Positions 55,077 to 63,467 of a stretch of DNA of 64,000 bases are shown piece after piece (position 1 is the first letter of the stretch; the number at the start of each line of letters is the position of its first letter). The position numbers were made by a program, and so were the translations under genes. Origin of the DNA: Mesorhizobium muleiense (lineage in GTDB: Bacteria > Pseudomonadota > Alphaproteobacteria > Rhizobiales > Rhizobiaceae); assembly GCF_900099905.1 (NCBI RefSeq), contig NZ_FNEE01000018.1, forward strand, positions 62,001-126,000. The letters run 5' to 3'. The notes beneath the pieces were generated by a model. The model did no database searches and was not told the origin of the DNA. It saw only the letters and a list, made by a program, of their open reading frames with translations.

Positions 55077-56251
55077 GTGTCCTGATCGCGTAATTCGTGC
55101 GATTATTGTGTTGATTCGATTGGAGATGCAATGCATGGGACGAGTTGCTGCACCATCGACTTGAGCGCCGAGAAACGCAAGGAGCTTGAAGGTCTGTCGC
55201 GCCGGCGGCGAACGGCGCAAGGTCTGGCGCAGCGGGCAGAGATTGTGTTGTTGGCGGCCGAGAGGCTTGAGAACAAAGTGATCGCGCAGCGCGTCGGGGC
55301 GGTTGAGAACACGGCCGGCAAGTGGCGACGCCGCTTTGCCCAAGATCGGCTGGATGGCCTCTACGATGAGCCGCGGCAGGGTCCGCCACGACAGATCGGC
55401 GATGATGCGATTGCCGAGACGATCCGCCTGACACTGGAGGCGACACCACGCGAAGCCACGCATTGGAGCCTGCGCTCGATGGCACGCGCCGTCCACCATG
55501 CGCCATCGACGATCCATCGGATATGGAAAGCCTTCGGCCTTCAGCCGCACCGCGCAGAAAGCTTCAAGTTATCGAGCGATCCTTTGTTGTCGAGAAGGTG
55601 CGCGACATCGTCGGCCTCTACATGGCACCGCCCGAACACGCGCTGGTCCTGTGCGTGGACGAGAAGAGCCAGATCCAGGCGCTCGATCGCACCCAACCGG
55701 TGCTGCCGATGCGGCCCGGCCAGATCGAGCGGCGCAGCCATGATTACAAGCGCCACGGCGTGACGTCGCTGTTCGCAGCGCTCGATTTCGCCACCGGACG
55801 CATCATCGGCAAATGCTATCCGCGCCACCGCTTTACGGAGTTCCGCCGCTTCCTCGACGAGATCGAAGCGGCGGTTCCTGAAGATCTCGACATCCATTTG
55901 GTCATGGACAACTACGCCACGCACAAGACGCAACCCATCCGCAACTGGTTCGCCAAGCGACCCCGCTGGCACGTCCATCTAACACCCACCAGCGCGTGCT
56001 GGATCAATCAAGTCGAGCGCTTCTTCGCCGATCTCACCGACAAGCAGATCAGGCGCGGCGTTCACCGCTCAACCGGAGAACTCGAAGCCGCCATCCACGC
56101 CTACATCGATGCTGTCAACGCCGACCCGAAGCCCTTCAGATGGACAAAGTCCGCTACCGACATTCTCGCCTCGATCGAACGATTCTGCCTCGCAACCCTC
56201 AAAACTGGCGACCAACATGCTAAAATCGTCAGAACTTCGGAATCAGGACAC
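55077..56251 (+). mobile_element. IS630-family element with TA target duplication
   Basis: Ends GTGTCCTGAT (55077-55086) and ATCAGGACAC (56242-56251) are perfect 10-bp inverted repeats, flanked on both sides by TA (55075-55076 and 56252-56253), the IS630 target duplication. Length 1175 bp. Confidence 0.85.
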
Positions 56252-56254
56252 TAG
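55131..56254 (+). pseudogene. IS630-family transposase, one frameshift
   Basis: HTH part IDLSAEKRKELEGLSRRRRT, ENTAGKWRRRFAQDRLDGLY, STIHRIWKAFGLQPHRAESF, LSSDPL in the first frame to about 55585. Loss of one T in CTTTGTTGTCG then changes frame; the DDE core follows intact: ALVLCVDEKSQIQALDRTQP (Asp), IHLVMDNYATHKTQPI (Asp), HLTPTSACWINQVERFFADL (Glu). Repairing one base would give a complete transposase of about 370 residues. Confidence 0.88.
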
Positions 56255-56361
56255 AGTGCGTTCACCGAAACTCTGCGCCTTCGCCGCGCTGGGAGCCTCG
56301 ATGATGGTGTGCCGCTGGAAATAGCAGTCGCCAAATCGGCAGAAGGGGGCTCCCCGAGTTG

Positions 56362-57216
56362 CTAGATCGCCGAAGCCCGTTTCCGCTCGAGGTAAAGTTG
56401 CCGCAGATGCGCCGTAATCGAGCCCGGTTTACCGGCTCCGATCGGCTTGTCATTGATACTCACGACGGGGCTGACGAGACCAGACGCTGATGTGGAAAAG
56501 GCTTCCGCCGCGTTCTCGCTCTCCTCGACCGTAAACGGCCGCTCCTCTACCCGCAGCTGAAGACTACCAGCGCATAGCAGCACGGCTTCGCGCGTAATCC
56601 CTTGCAGAATGTCGGTGGAAAGATCCCGTGTGACAACCGTTCCGTCCGTCGTGACGATATACGCGTTGCTTGACGAACCTTCCGTGATAAAACCGTCCTT
56701 GACTAGCCACGCATCATCAGCCCCCTGGGCTTTGGCCTGCATCTTCGCCATCGATGGATAGAGGAGTTGAACAGTCTTGATGTCGCAGCGCCGCCATCGC
56801 AGATCATCGAACGTGACGACATGCTGACCGCGGGCGGCGAGTGGGCTGTCGACGATCGACTTCTTCTGCGTGAACAGCACAACAGTGTTGGGCGTCGATT
56901 TCAGCGGGAAGTTGAAATCGCGGTCGGCCACCCCGCGCGTCACCTGAAGGTAGACCAAGCCCTCGCTGATTTGGTTCCGCTCGATCAGTTCGCGATGGAT
57001 TTCCAGCAGTTTTTCCTCAGCCAGCGAGAACGGCATATCCAGTTCACCGAGGGAACGGCGTAGGCGGGCCATATGGCCGGAAAAATCGACGAGCCTTCCG
57101 TCAAGAACCAGCGTCACCTCGTAGACGCCGTCGGCAAACAGGAACCCGCGGTCAAAGATCGAGACACGTGCTTCGGTTTCCGGTAGATAATCACCATTGA
57201 CATAGACGTGACGCAT
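56362..57216 (-). CDS. dat: D-amino-acid transaminase (class IV PLP enzyme)
   Basis: 284 residues, normal for D-alanine aminotransferases. VYVNGDYLPETEARVSIFDR, GFLFADGVYEVTLV, Schiff-base Lys147 in WRRCDIKTVQLL (the RCDIK form is characteristic of D-amino-acid rather than branched-chain transaminases), Glu179 in FITEGSSSNAYIV, ILQGITREAVL. Interconverts D-amino acids (D-Ala, D-Glu, D-Asp) and 2-oxo acids. Same strand as and about 350 bp downstream of peptide importer 2, which hints that imported peptides contain D-residues. ATG 57216 follows GGGG. Confidence 0.88.
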   Translation of the reverse strand: MRHVYVNGDYLPETEARVSIFDRGFLFADGVYEVTLVLDGRLVDFSGHMARLRRSLGELDMPFSLAEEKLLEIHRELIERNQISEGLVYLQVTRGVADRDFNFPLKSTPNTVVLFTQKKSIVDSPLAARGQHVVTFDDLRWRRCDIKTVQLLYPSMAKMQAKAQGADDAWLVKDGFITEGSSSNAYIVTTDGTVVTRDLSTDILQGITREAVLLCAGSLQLRVEERPFTVEESENAAEAFSTSASGLVSPVVSINDKPIGAGKPGSITAHLRQLYLERKRASAI

Positions 57217-57373
57217 TGAACTGACCCCAAAGAGATGTTGATGACGGCTTCATCAGCAACAGGTCGTAGTGAATTACTGCTTCCCGGTTCAGCGGGCCGT
57301 CGAGATCGACAAGGCTGCCGAGCGCGGTGGAGCAGATCACAGCCGTTGCCCAATGTTTCGCAGTCGTTTTCAT
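57191..57373 (-). pseudogene. possible C-terminal fragment of an enolase-superfamily (dipeptide epimerase-like) gene
   Basis: 60-codon frame with HWATAVICSTALGSLVDLDG, PLNREAVIHYDLLLM; the GSLVDLDGPL end resembles the C-terminus of mandelate-racemase/dipeptide-epimerase proteins. No barrel or catalytic residues are present and an in-frame stop lies upstream near 57430. It overlaps the transaminase start. If correct, an amino-acid racemase/epimerase gene stood between importer and transaminase. Confidence 0.3.
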
Positions 57374-57570
57374 AATGCTTCGTTCACCCTCTTGTAGGTC
57401 TGCAATCTCGCGGGGCGATGTATCCCGTCATTGAAGACCAGCCTGGCGACGCGATTGACGATAGGCATGGGAGGTAGCCTTCTCCTGACTGCGGCAGGTT
57501 TGTTACTGCCTCGCCTCTTGTGGGGGAGAAATGTCGTGGCGCGGTTAGGCGCGCGCTATGACTCGCATCA

Positions 57571-58611
57571 TCAGAACCGGGATCCGATTGGAACCGGCGG
57601 TCGCTGCTGCAACGACCGCGCCGTTTCGGGCTCCAACGGGAAATGGCATTTAAAGCTGTGCTTGGCGTCGTTCGGGCTTACTGAAGTTTCGGGGAACACG
57701 CTGCTACAGATTTTCTGGACGTAGCGACAGCGCGTGTGGAACTCGCACCCGGATGGCCGTCTCATCAGGCTCGGCACTTCGCCCTTTATCTCAATGCGAT
57801 TGAGAACGGCATCCGGATCGGGTTCCGTATTCGCCGACAGCAAGGCTTGCGTATATGGATGCCGCGGTTGATCGAAAATCTGTTCGGTCGGCCCGATCTC
57901 GACGAAGCGGCCAAGATACATGATCGCCATACGGTCAGTGATATGGCGTACGACATTGAGGTTGTGAGTGATGATGAGTATGGCGATGCCGAGTTCGTCC
58001 TGCAAGCGAGCAAACAGATTAAGCACCTCGCCCTGCACCGATACGTCGAGGCCAGCCGTCGGCTCGTCGGCAATGATTAGGTCCGGATTGAGCGCAAGGG
58101 CACGCGCGACGCCTACGCGCCTGGCCTGCCCGCCGGAAAGCTGATGGGGGTAGCGGCGAGCAAAATCCGTCGGTAAGCCGACCATACGCAAGAGACGTTC
58201 CGTTTCGGCTCCGGCGTCGCGATTGCTTAATCCGTGGATGCGGAAGGGCTCCGACAGGAGCGATCGCACCGTCAGGCGTGGCGAGAGCGAGCCGATGGGA
58301 TCCTGGAACGTCATCGTCATCCGCCGCAGATACGGCTTACGCTCGGCCACGGTCAGTCCAGTGAGTTCCTGTCCCTCGAAGCGAATGCTGCCCCTCACAG
58401 GCGGTCTCAACCCCATGATTGCGCGCGCAACCGTGGACTTGCCCGAGCCGCTTTCGCCCACAAGGCCAAGTGTCTCGCCTTTGCGAATTTCGAAGGACAC
58501 GCCGCAGACCGCGTCGACGAAAGGATGCTTCGTACCCGTGGCAAGCGCCTTCAGTGGGCCCATGGTGCGGAAACGGACGCAGAGATCCTGGACGCGGAGC
58601 AGCGCGCTCAT
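57571..58611 (-). CDS. peptide ABC transporter ATP-binding protein (DppF type), system 2
   Basis: 346 residues. Walker A GESGSGKST, Q-loop MTFQDPIGSLSPRL, signature LSGGQARRVG, Walker B LIIADEPTAGLD, H-loop IITHNLN, and C-terminal GCEFHTRCRY...C cysteine region. Note Asn-Leu-Asn after the H-loop His and QARR in the signature, minor departures from the usual. Start overlaps the DppD stop by four bases. Confidence 0.92.
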   Translation of the reverse strand: MSALLRVQDLCVRFRTMGPLKALATGTKHPFVDAVCGVSFEIRKGETLGLVGESGSGKSTVARAIMGLRPPVRGSIRFEGQELTGLTVAERKPYLRRMTMTFQDPIGSLSPRLTVRSLLSEPFRIHGLSNRDAGAETERLLRMVGLPTDFARRYPHQLSGGQARRVGVARALALNPDLIIADEPTAGLDVSVQGEVLNLFARLQDELGIAILIITHNLNVVRHITDRMAIMYLGRFVEIGPTEQIFDQPRHPYTQALLSANTEPDPDAVLNRIEIKGEVPSLMRRPSGCEFHTRCRYVQKICSSVFPETSVSPNDAKHSFKCHFPLEPETARSLQQRPPVPIGSRF

Positions 58612-59627
58612 GCTGAAACCTTCTGTTCTTCACTAAGCAGATGGCATCGCGCGCTGTGCTCGGGTCCGATACGGTACTCAACCGGTTTTTCTTGCCTACA
58701 ACGATCGAATGCCGAGGGGCACCGCTGACGGAAGATGCATCCTCCATCGACGCCGAGAAGGCTGGGTACATCCCCGGGAATGGTCGGCAAAGTCCGCGTC
58801 CTTTTTCTGATCCGCCCCGGATCGCATTCGAGAAGCGCGCGGGTGTAGGGATGAGCGGGATTGTGGAAGATGTCTCGCACGGTCCCCTGCTCAACCACTT
58901 CGCCAGCATACATGACGGCGACCCGGTCGCATAGCTCAGCGACCGCGCCGAGATGATGAGAGACGAAAAGGACGGCGCAGCCGATCTCCTCTTGGAGATC
59001 TTTCAGGAGACGAATAATTTGCACCTCAAGAGTCGCGTCAAGCGCAGTGGTTGGCTCATCGGCGATCAGAAGCGCGGGCTCCACAAGAAGGGCCATGGCT
59101 ATGCAGATACGTTGGCGCATGCCACCGGAGAACTGATGCGGATAATCGCCGATACGAGAGTCGGGGTCGGGAATACCGACTCTTTGAAGCATGGCGATAG
59201 CACGGGCGCGTTTTTCGCGCCGACTTCTAAGTCGGTCGTGGTGTTGGATATCGATCATCTGGCTCTCGATGGACCGCACAGGATTGAGCGAAGTCATCGG
59301 GTCCTGGAAGATCATTGACAGACGATCGCCGCGAATGCCTCGTCGTGCCGACGAGGGCATGTTGAACAAATTACGACCCTCGAAGAAAATAGCGCCGGCC
59401 GTGACTTCGGCATTTTCGGGAAGCAGTCCCATTACCGTATAGGCGAGCGTGGATTTTCCCGATCCGCTCTCTCCGACAATACCCACAATCTGTGCAGCTG
59501 GAACCTCTAGCGAAACGTTTCGCAGCGCATGAACGCCACCGGATGGAGTACCGAAATAGAGATCAAGCCCACGGACTTCGAGAAGTGAAAGACTGGACAT
59601 TTGCGGCGCCGTACCATCGCGTCTCAC
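58608..59627 (-). CDS. peptide ABC transporter ATP-binding protein (DppD type), system 2
   Basis: 339 residues from GTG 59627, which overlaps the DppC stop as GTGA; ATG 59600 (MSSLSLLEVRGLDLYFG) is an alternative with better similarity at its N-terminus. Walker A GESGSGKST, Q-loop MIFQDPMTSLNPVRS, signature FSGGMRQRI, Walker B LLIADEPTTALD, H-loop FVSHHLG, C-terminal GCIFRQRCPSAFDRC. Pairs with DppF as heterodimer. Confidence 0.92.
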   Translation of the reverse strand: MRRDGTAPQMSSLSLLEVRGLDLYFGTPSGGVHALRNVSLEVPAAQIVGIVGESGSGKSTLAYTVMGLLPENAEVTAGAIFFEGRNLFNMPSSARRGIRGDRLSMIFQDPMTSLNPVRSIESQMIDIQHHDRLRSRREKRARAIAMLQRVGIPDPDSRIGDYPHQFSGGMRQRICIAMALLVEPALLIADEPTTALDATLEVQIIRLLKDLQEEIGCAVLFVSHHLGAVAELCDRVAVMYAGEVVEQGTVRDIFHNPAHPYTRALLECDPGRIRKRTRTLPTIPGDVPSLLGVDGGCIFRQRCPSAFDRCRQEKPVEYRIGPEHSARCHLLSEEQKVSA

Positions 59628-60517
59628 AGGTCTTTTCCTAGCTTGGGGTCAAATATGTCGCGCAGCGCCTCCCCCAAGAATGTGAAGCCTAGGGTTGCGA
59701 GGATGATCGGAATGCCTCCGGCGATCGCTAGCCAGGGCGTGTTTTTAATGTAGTTGTATCCATCGTTCAGGACAGCTCCCCAATCGGGTGTCGGTGGGCG
59801 CACGCCCAAGCCAAGAAAGCTGAGACCCGCCTGTACGGCGATAACGGCCGGCACGTCCATGCTCACAAGAATGATAAGAGGGCCGATAACGTTCGGAAGT
59901 ACGTGCACTGCGAGGATGCGCGTCGTCCCAGCTCCCATGCTCTGCTCCGCGGCAATGTACTCACTATTGCGAAGCGCTTCTGTTTGGGTGCGTGCTACGC
60001 GCGCATAAATAGGTATGGACGTTGTTGCGATTACGAAAATGATGCTGGTCACACTGGGTCCAAGCAACCCTATGACGGCTAGCGCAAATATAATGCTGGG
60101 AAACGAGCGGATCGTATCAAAGATTAGAAGAAGTACGTTGTCGAGCCAGCGCGGCCCGAAGCCTGCGACTAAGCCTAGCACGAGGCCGAGCGCCAATGAA
60201 ATGCCGAGGGAGGCGAAGGCGACAAGGAGCGGAATGCGGCCGCCCATGATGATTCGAGAAAACGTGTCGCGACCGAGCTGATCGGTGCCCAGGAGAAAAT
60301 CCAATGAGGGGGCCGCCAGACGCGGCCCGACCATAATCCGAATCGGATCATGCGTTATTATCAGCGGAGCGAAGATCGCGCTCGCAAACACTAACACAAC
60401 GAGCAAGGCTCCAAGCACACCCAGACGGTTCTTACTCATTTGCCGGAGAAAGCTAAGAAAGGTACCCGGGCCTTGCTCGCCATTGGCTTCGGCTCGGTTG
60501 GCTTGAACAGTAGCCAT
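59624..60517 (-). CDS. peptide ABC transporter permease (DppC type), system 2
   Basis: 297 residues. First membrane span VLGALLVVLVFASAIFAPLI, then the FLLGTDQLGRDTFSRIIMGG motif, EAA-like loop EYIAAEQSMGAGTTRILAVH, and end LGEALRDIFDPKLGKDL. ATG 60517 has GGGAGGAAC upstream and follows the DppB stop by one base. Confidence 0.93.
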   Translation of the reverse strand: MATVQANRAEANGEQGPGTFLSFLRQMSKNRLGVLGALLVVLVFASAIFAPLIITHDPIRIMVGPRLAAPSLDFLLGTDQLGRDTFSRIIMGGRIPLLVAFASLGISLALGLVLGLVAGFGPRWLDNVLLLIFDTIRSFPSIIFALAVIGLLGPSVTSIIFVIATTSIPIYARVARTQTEALRNSEYIAAEQSMGAGTTRILAVHVLPNVIGPLIILVSMDVPAVIAVQAGLSFLGLGVRPPTPDWGAVLNDGYNYIKNTPWLAIAGGIPIILATLGFTFLGEALRDIFDPKLGKDL

Positions 60518-60518
60518 G

Positions 60519-61457
60519 TCAGAGTTCCTCCCGGGCTCGCGGATCGAGGGCTGCGTTGATCAGGTCGGACATCGTTGTGGCAGTGACGATGAGGAAGGTT
60601 GTGACGAGCGCGCCGCCCATCACGACCGGGTAGTTACGCGCTCTGACCGCGTTCACAATTAGAGCGCCAATACCAGGTCTTGCGAACACCACTTCGATGA
60701 AAACAGCAGACGAAAGCAGCCACGCTATGCCAACGCCTATTATGGTAACGGTCGGCAAGATCGCGAGTGGCAGCGCGTAGCCTGTAACGATGCGCCATTC
60801 CGAAAGGCCAAAAGAACGGGCCATACGTATGTGGTTTTCACCTAGGATCTCAAGCATCGATGCACGCACCAGTCGGGAGATATATCCAACCCAACCGATA
60901 CCCATTGCGAAGGCCGGCAGGATAAGATGGATCACTCTATCTGCAAAGCCGGTTCCCGCTCCTATCGCGGGCAGCCAGCCAAGCATCACAGCAAAGATCA
61001 GAAGTGCGGAAACCGCCATGACGAATGAAGGAATGGCGATCGTGGCAACCGCCACGATGCCAACAGCCTGATCTATCATCGAATTACGCCGCATGGCTGA
61101 GTAGCAGCCGAGTGGCACCGCAACCGCAACCGCCCATAAGATCGAGACAAGGATCAGTTCGATCGTATAGGGCAATTGCTCGAATACGACGTCGGCCACA
61201 GGCCTCTGGCTAAAAACGTCGAAGCCGAGATTTCCACGAAGCAATCCGCCGAAGAACGTGACGATCTGCACGACGAGCGGCTTATCCAGCCCCATTTGCT
61301 GATGGAGCTGAGCTCTAAACTCCGGTGTGGCTTGCGGGCCGAGCAGAGCTACAGCGGGATCCCCCGGCACCGCATGGATCATCAGAAGCAGGAACGCCTC
61401 AGCGATAGCAATAACTGCCACCCCAAGTACGACCCGTTTCAGGAGGTAAAGCCACAT
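60519..61457 (-). CDS. peptide ABC transporter permease (DppB type), system 2
   Basis: 312 residues, six membrane spans. N-terminal LLKRVVLGVAVIAIAEAFLL, then IHAVPGDPAVALLGPQATPE, LGLDKPL-like MGLDKPLVVQIVTFFGGLLR, EAA loop HIRMARSFGLSEWRIVTGYA, ARPGIGALIVNAVRARNYPV. Nine bases after the SBP stop. Confidence 0.93.
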   Translation of the reverse strand: MWLYLLKRVVLGVAVIAIAEAFLLLMIHAVPGDPAVALLGPQATPEFRAQLHQQMGLDKPLVVQIVTFFGGLLRGNLGFDVFSQRPVADVVFEQLPYTIELILVSILWAVAVAVPLGCYSAMRRNSMIDQAVGIVAVATIAIPSFVMAVSALLIFAVMLGWLPAIGAGTGFADRVIHLILPAFAMGIGWVGYISRLVRASMLEILGENHIRMARSFGLSEWRIVTGYALPLAILPTVTIIGVGIAWLLSSAVFIEVVFARPGIGALIVNAVRARNYPVVMGGALVTTFLIVTATTMSDLINAALDPRAREEL

Positions 61458-61465
61458 ATTAGCGC

Positions 61466-63043
61466 CTAAGCCGGCCCAAAATCGTTGTACAGTGGGCGTC
61501 CGTCTGGGCGGGTCGCAGCCTGCATCTGTGTGGTTCGATACATCAGCGGAGTGCTTCCGTTTGTTATGAAGCGGAAGGCTCCGGACTCTTCCATTAGATC
61601 CTGCATTTCGTAGTACATCGTTGCACGCTCGCCGGGATCGCTGACAGTGGCTGCCTTGGCGCTTAGTTCATCATAGCGCTCGCTGCGAAAGCGCTGCCAA
61701 TTCCAAATGCCGACTTGATCACTCACAAAATAGACCGTTGCGTAATGTGGATCCGGCACACTGTTGAAGTAAGTGAAGAATAGCTGCAACTCTTTCCAGC
61801 GCTCGCCTTCCGATTCCATGCCAAGTGTCCAGAACGAGCCAGATTCCTGGACATCGACTGTAAGCGCAATGCCGATTTGCGACAATTGTGCCTGCACCGC
61901 TTGAGCCAAAGCCGCATCGGCGCTCTCGACAGAGATGGTCAAGGTGAGATCACTCACACCGGCTTTTTCCAAGAACTCCCTGGCCTTTGTGAGATCGCCC
62001 TCCGGTGGGACGAGCGCCTTATCGCGATGTCCAACAAGGCCAGGAGCAATTGTGCCGGTCGCTACGGCCGCCTCACCCGCATAGGCGACATCCAAGATCT
62101 GCGGCACATTGATCGCCCACTGGATCGCCTTGCGCACGTTGATGTCTTTTAGCTTCGGGTGATCCACGTTAATGCCAATCCAGTGATACTGGATTGAAGG
62201 ATGCTGCTCGATCTTTGTGTCAGCCGGCGGATTTTTCCTGAAACTGGCGAGCGAATCGAGACTCACCCAAGTGAAGTCGACGTCTCCCGCCTGATAGGCG
62301 CGCTCCGCCGACTTGGGATCGGAGATCGGGATAATGCGAATCTCGTCAAAGCCGGGCTTCGGCCCCGACCAATCTGGATTGCGCGTCAAGTGCACATATT
62401 GTTTCGGCTTCCATTCCGCGAGCAGGTAGGGTCCAGAAAAGGCCGGTGGCGTCATGCCGAAATCATTGCCGTCGCCGGTTGCCTTAATTACCGCATCCTC
62501 GGACATGATATGGCCGGCACCGAAGGGAAGAGTGATATACCAGAGCGGCACGAACGGAGTTTTGTGTACGATGACGCCGGTATAGTCGTCTTCTATTTCA
62601 ACATGATCGAGCGAACCCCAATCAACTTTTACCGGCGAGTTGAACTTAATAGCACGCTCGAAGGAGAATTTAACGTCCTTGGCGGTCATTTCGCCGTAGC
62701 CGCCTGTGAACTTGAAGCCTTTCTTCAATCGGAAGCGGATATGAGTTGGGTCGACCTGCTCAATCTTTTCCGCAGCCTCCAACTCCCAGCCCCATTCAGA
62801 GCCAGGCTTGTAGCGCGTGAGCTTTGAATAGATGCAATTCATTACATCGACGTTTTGAGAGTTATTGTAGAACCCCGGATCAAGCTTATTGATATCTTCC
62901 ATAGAACGAACTTTGAGCAGCTTACCCTCGGCCGCCCAGATGACTTGTGACAATGGCATGCCGGCCGCGATGACCCCCCCCCCGAGCGCGGCGCCGGTCT
63001 TGAGAAAGCTCCGACGGCTTATACCGCTGGCGATATTATTCAT
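61466..63043 (-). CDS. peptide-binding SBP (family 5), Tat-type signal, system 2
   Basis: 525 residues from ATG 63043 with GGGAGGAA upstream; an in-frame ATG at 63160 would put 39 residues before the signal and is rejected. Twin-arginine signal ISRRSFLKTGAALGGGVIAA. Mature protein has FRLKKGFKFTGGYGEMTAKD, FSGPYLLAEWKPKQYVHLTR, INVRKAIQWAINVPQILDVA, typical cluster C binding proteins. Captures peptides (or a peptide-like solute) in the periplasm for DppBCDF encoded directly downstream. Confidence 0.92.
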   Translation of the reverse strand: MNNIASGISRRSFLKTGAALGGGVIAAGMPLSQVIWAAEGKLLKVRSMEDINKLDPGFYNNSQNVDVMNCIYSKLTRYKPGSEWGWELEAAEKIEQVDPTHIRFRLKKGFKFTGGYGEMTAKDVKFSFERAIKFNSPVKVDWGSLDHVEIEDDYTGVIVHKTPFVPLWYITLPFGAGHIMSEDAVIKATGDGNDFGMTPPAFSGPYLLAEWKPKQYVHLTRNPDWSGPKPGFDEIRIIPISDPKSAERAYQAGDVDFTWVSLDSLASFRKNPPADTKIEQHPSIQYHWIGINVDHPKLKDINVRKAIQWAINVPQILDVAYAGEAAVATGTIAPGLVGHRDKALVPPEGDLTKAREFLEKAGVSDLTLTISVESADAALAQAVQAQLSQIGIALTVDVQESGSFWTLGMESEGERWKELQLFFTYFNSVPDPHYATVYFVSDQVGIWNWQRFRSERYDELSAKAATVSDPGERATMYYEMQDLMEESGAFRFITNGSTPLMYRTTQMQAATRPDGRPLYNDFGPA

Positions 63044-63467
63044 GATCGATTCCTCCCTTTCTGTTTGCGATTTGCCGTCAGACCGGCGCTTAGGTCGGTT
63101 GATCCCGCTCACCAATGCAATGCCATGACCTGATTCGCAGCCCGACCGACGGAAAAGCATTTTTGCATTCGGCGCATTCCGATGCTGTAGAGCTGGTCAG
63201 CAGCAAGAATAATCATAGAAGACGACCAGCAAAATGCTAATTCCGTTTACGTATGGGCGGCATCTTGATACTAGATGGTCCTCGCTGTATGACGAAATAC
63301 GCCGCCGAAGGTTGGGGGGAAGGCTAAGCTGAGAAACGATCGCGCAGAGACCATCGGCATTCCCGACGTCTGCGCGATGGACTTTTTCCACGATCAACTC
63401 GCGACGAGGAAGAAGATTAAGTGCACCGCTGGGGTGGAGCACGTTATGGTTCCCCTTCGACGTGTGA
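63044..63467. other. intergenic region upstream of importer 2
   Basis: About 420 bases between the hydrolase copy 2 stop and the SBP start; promoter of the importer operon expected. No convincing element or gene seen. Confidence 0.4.

Noticed and set aside
55570..55595. Programmed frameshift in the IS630 transposase
   Set aside because: No heptameric slippery sequence; a single missing T explains the break.
57431..57560. Plus-strand frame with a hydrophobic, chemoreceptor-like N-terminus
   Set aside because: Short hydrophobic stretch only, no continuation, and it runs into the antisense of the importer ATPase gene.
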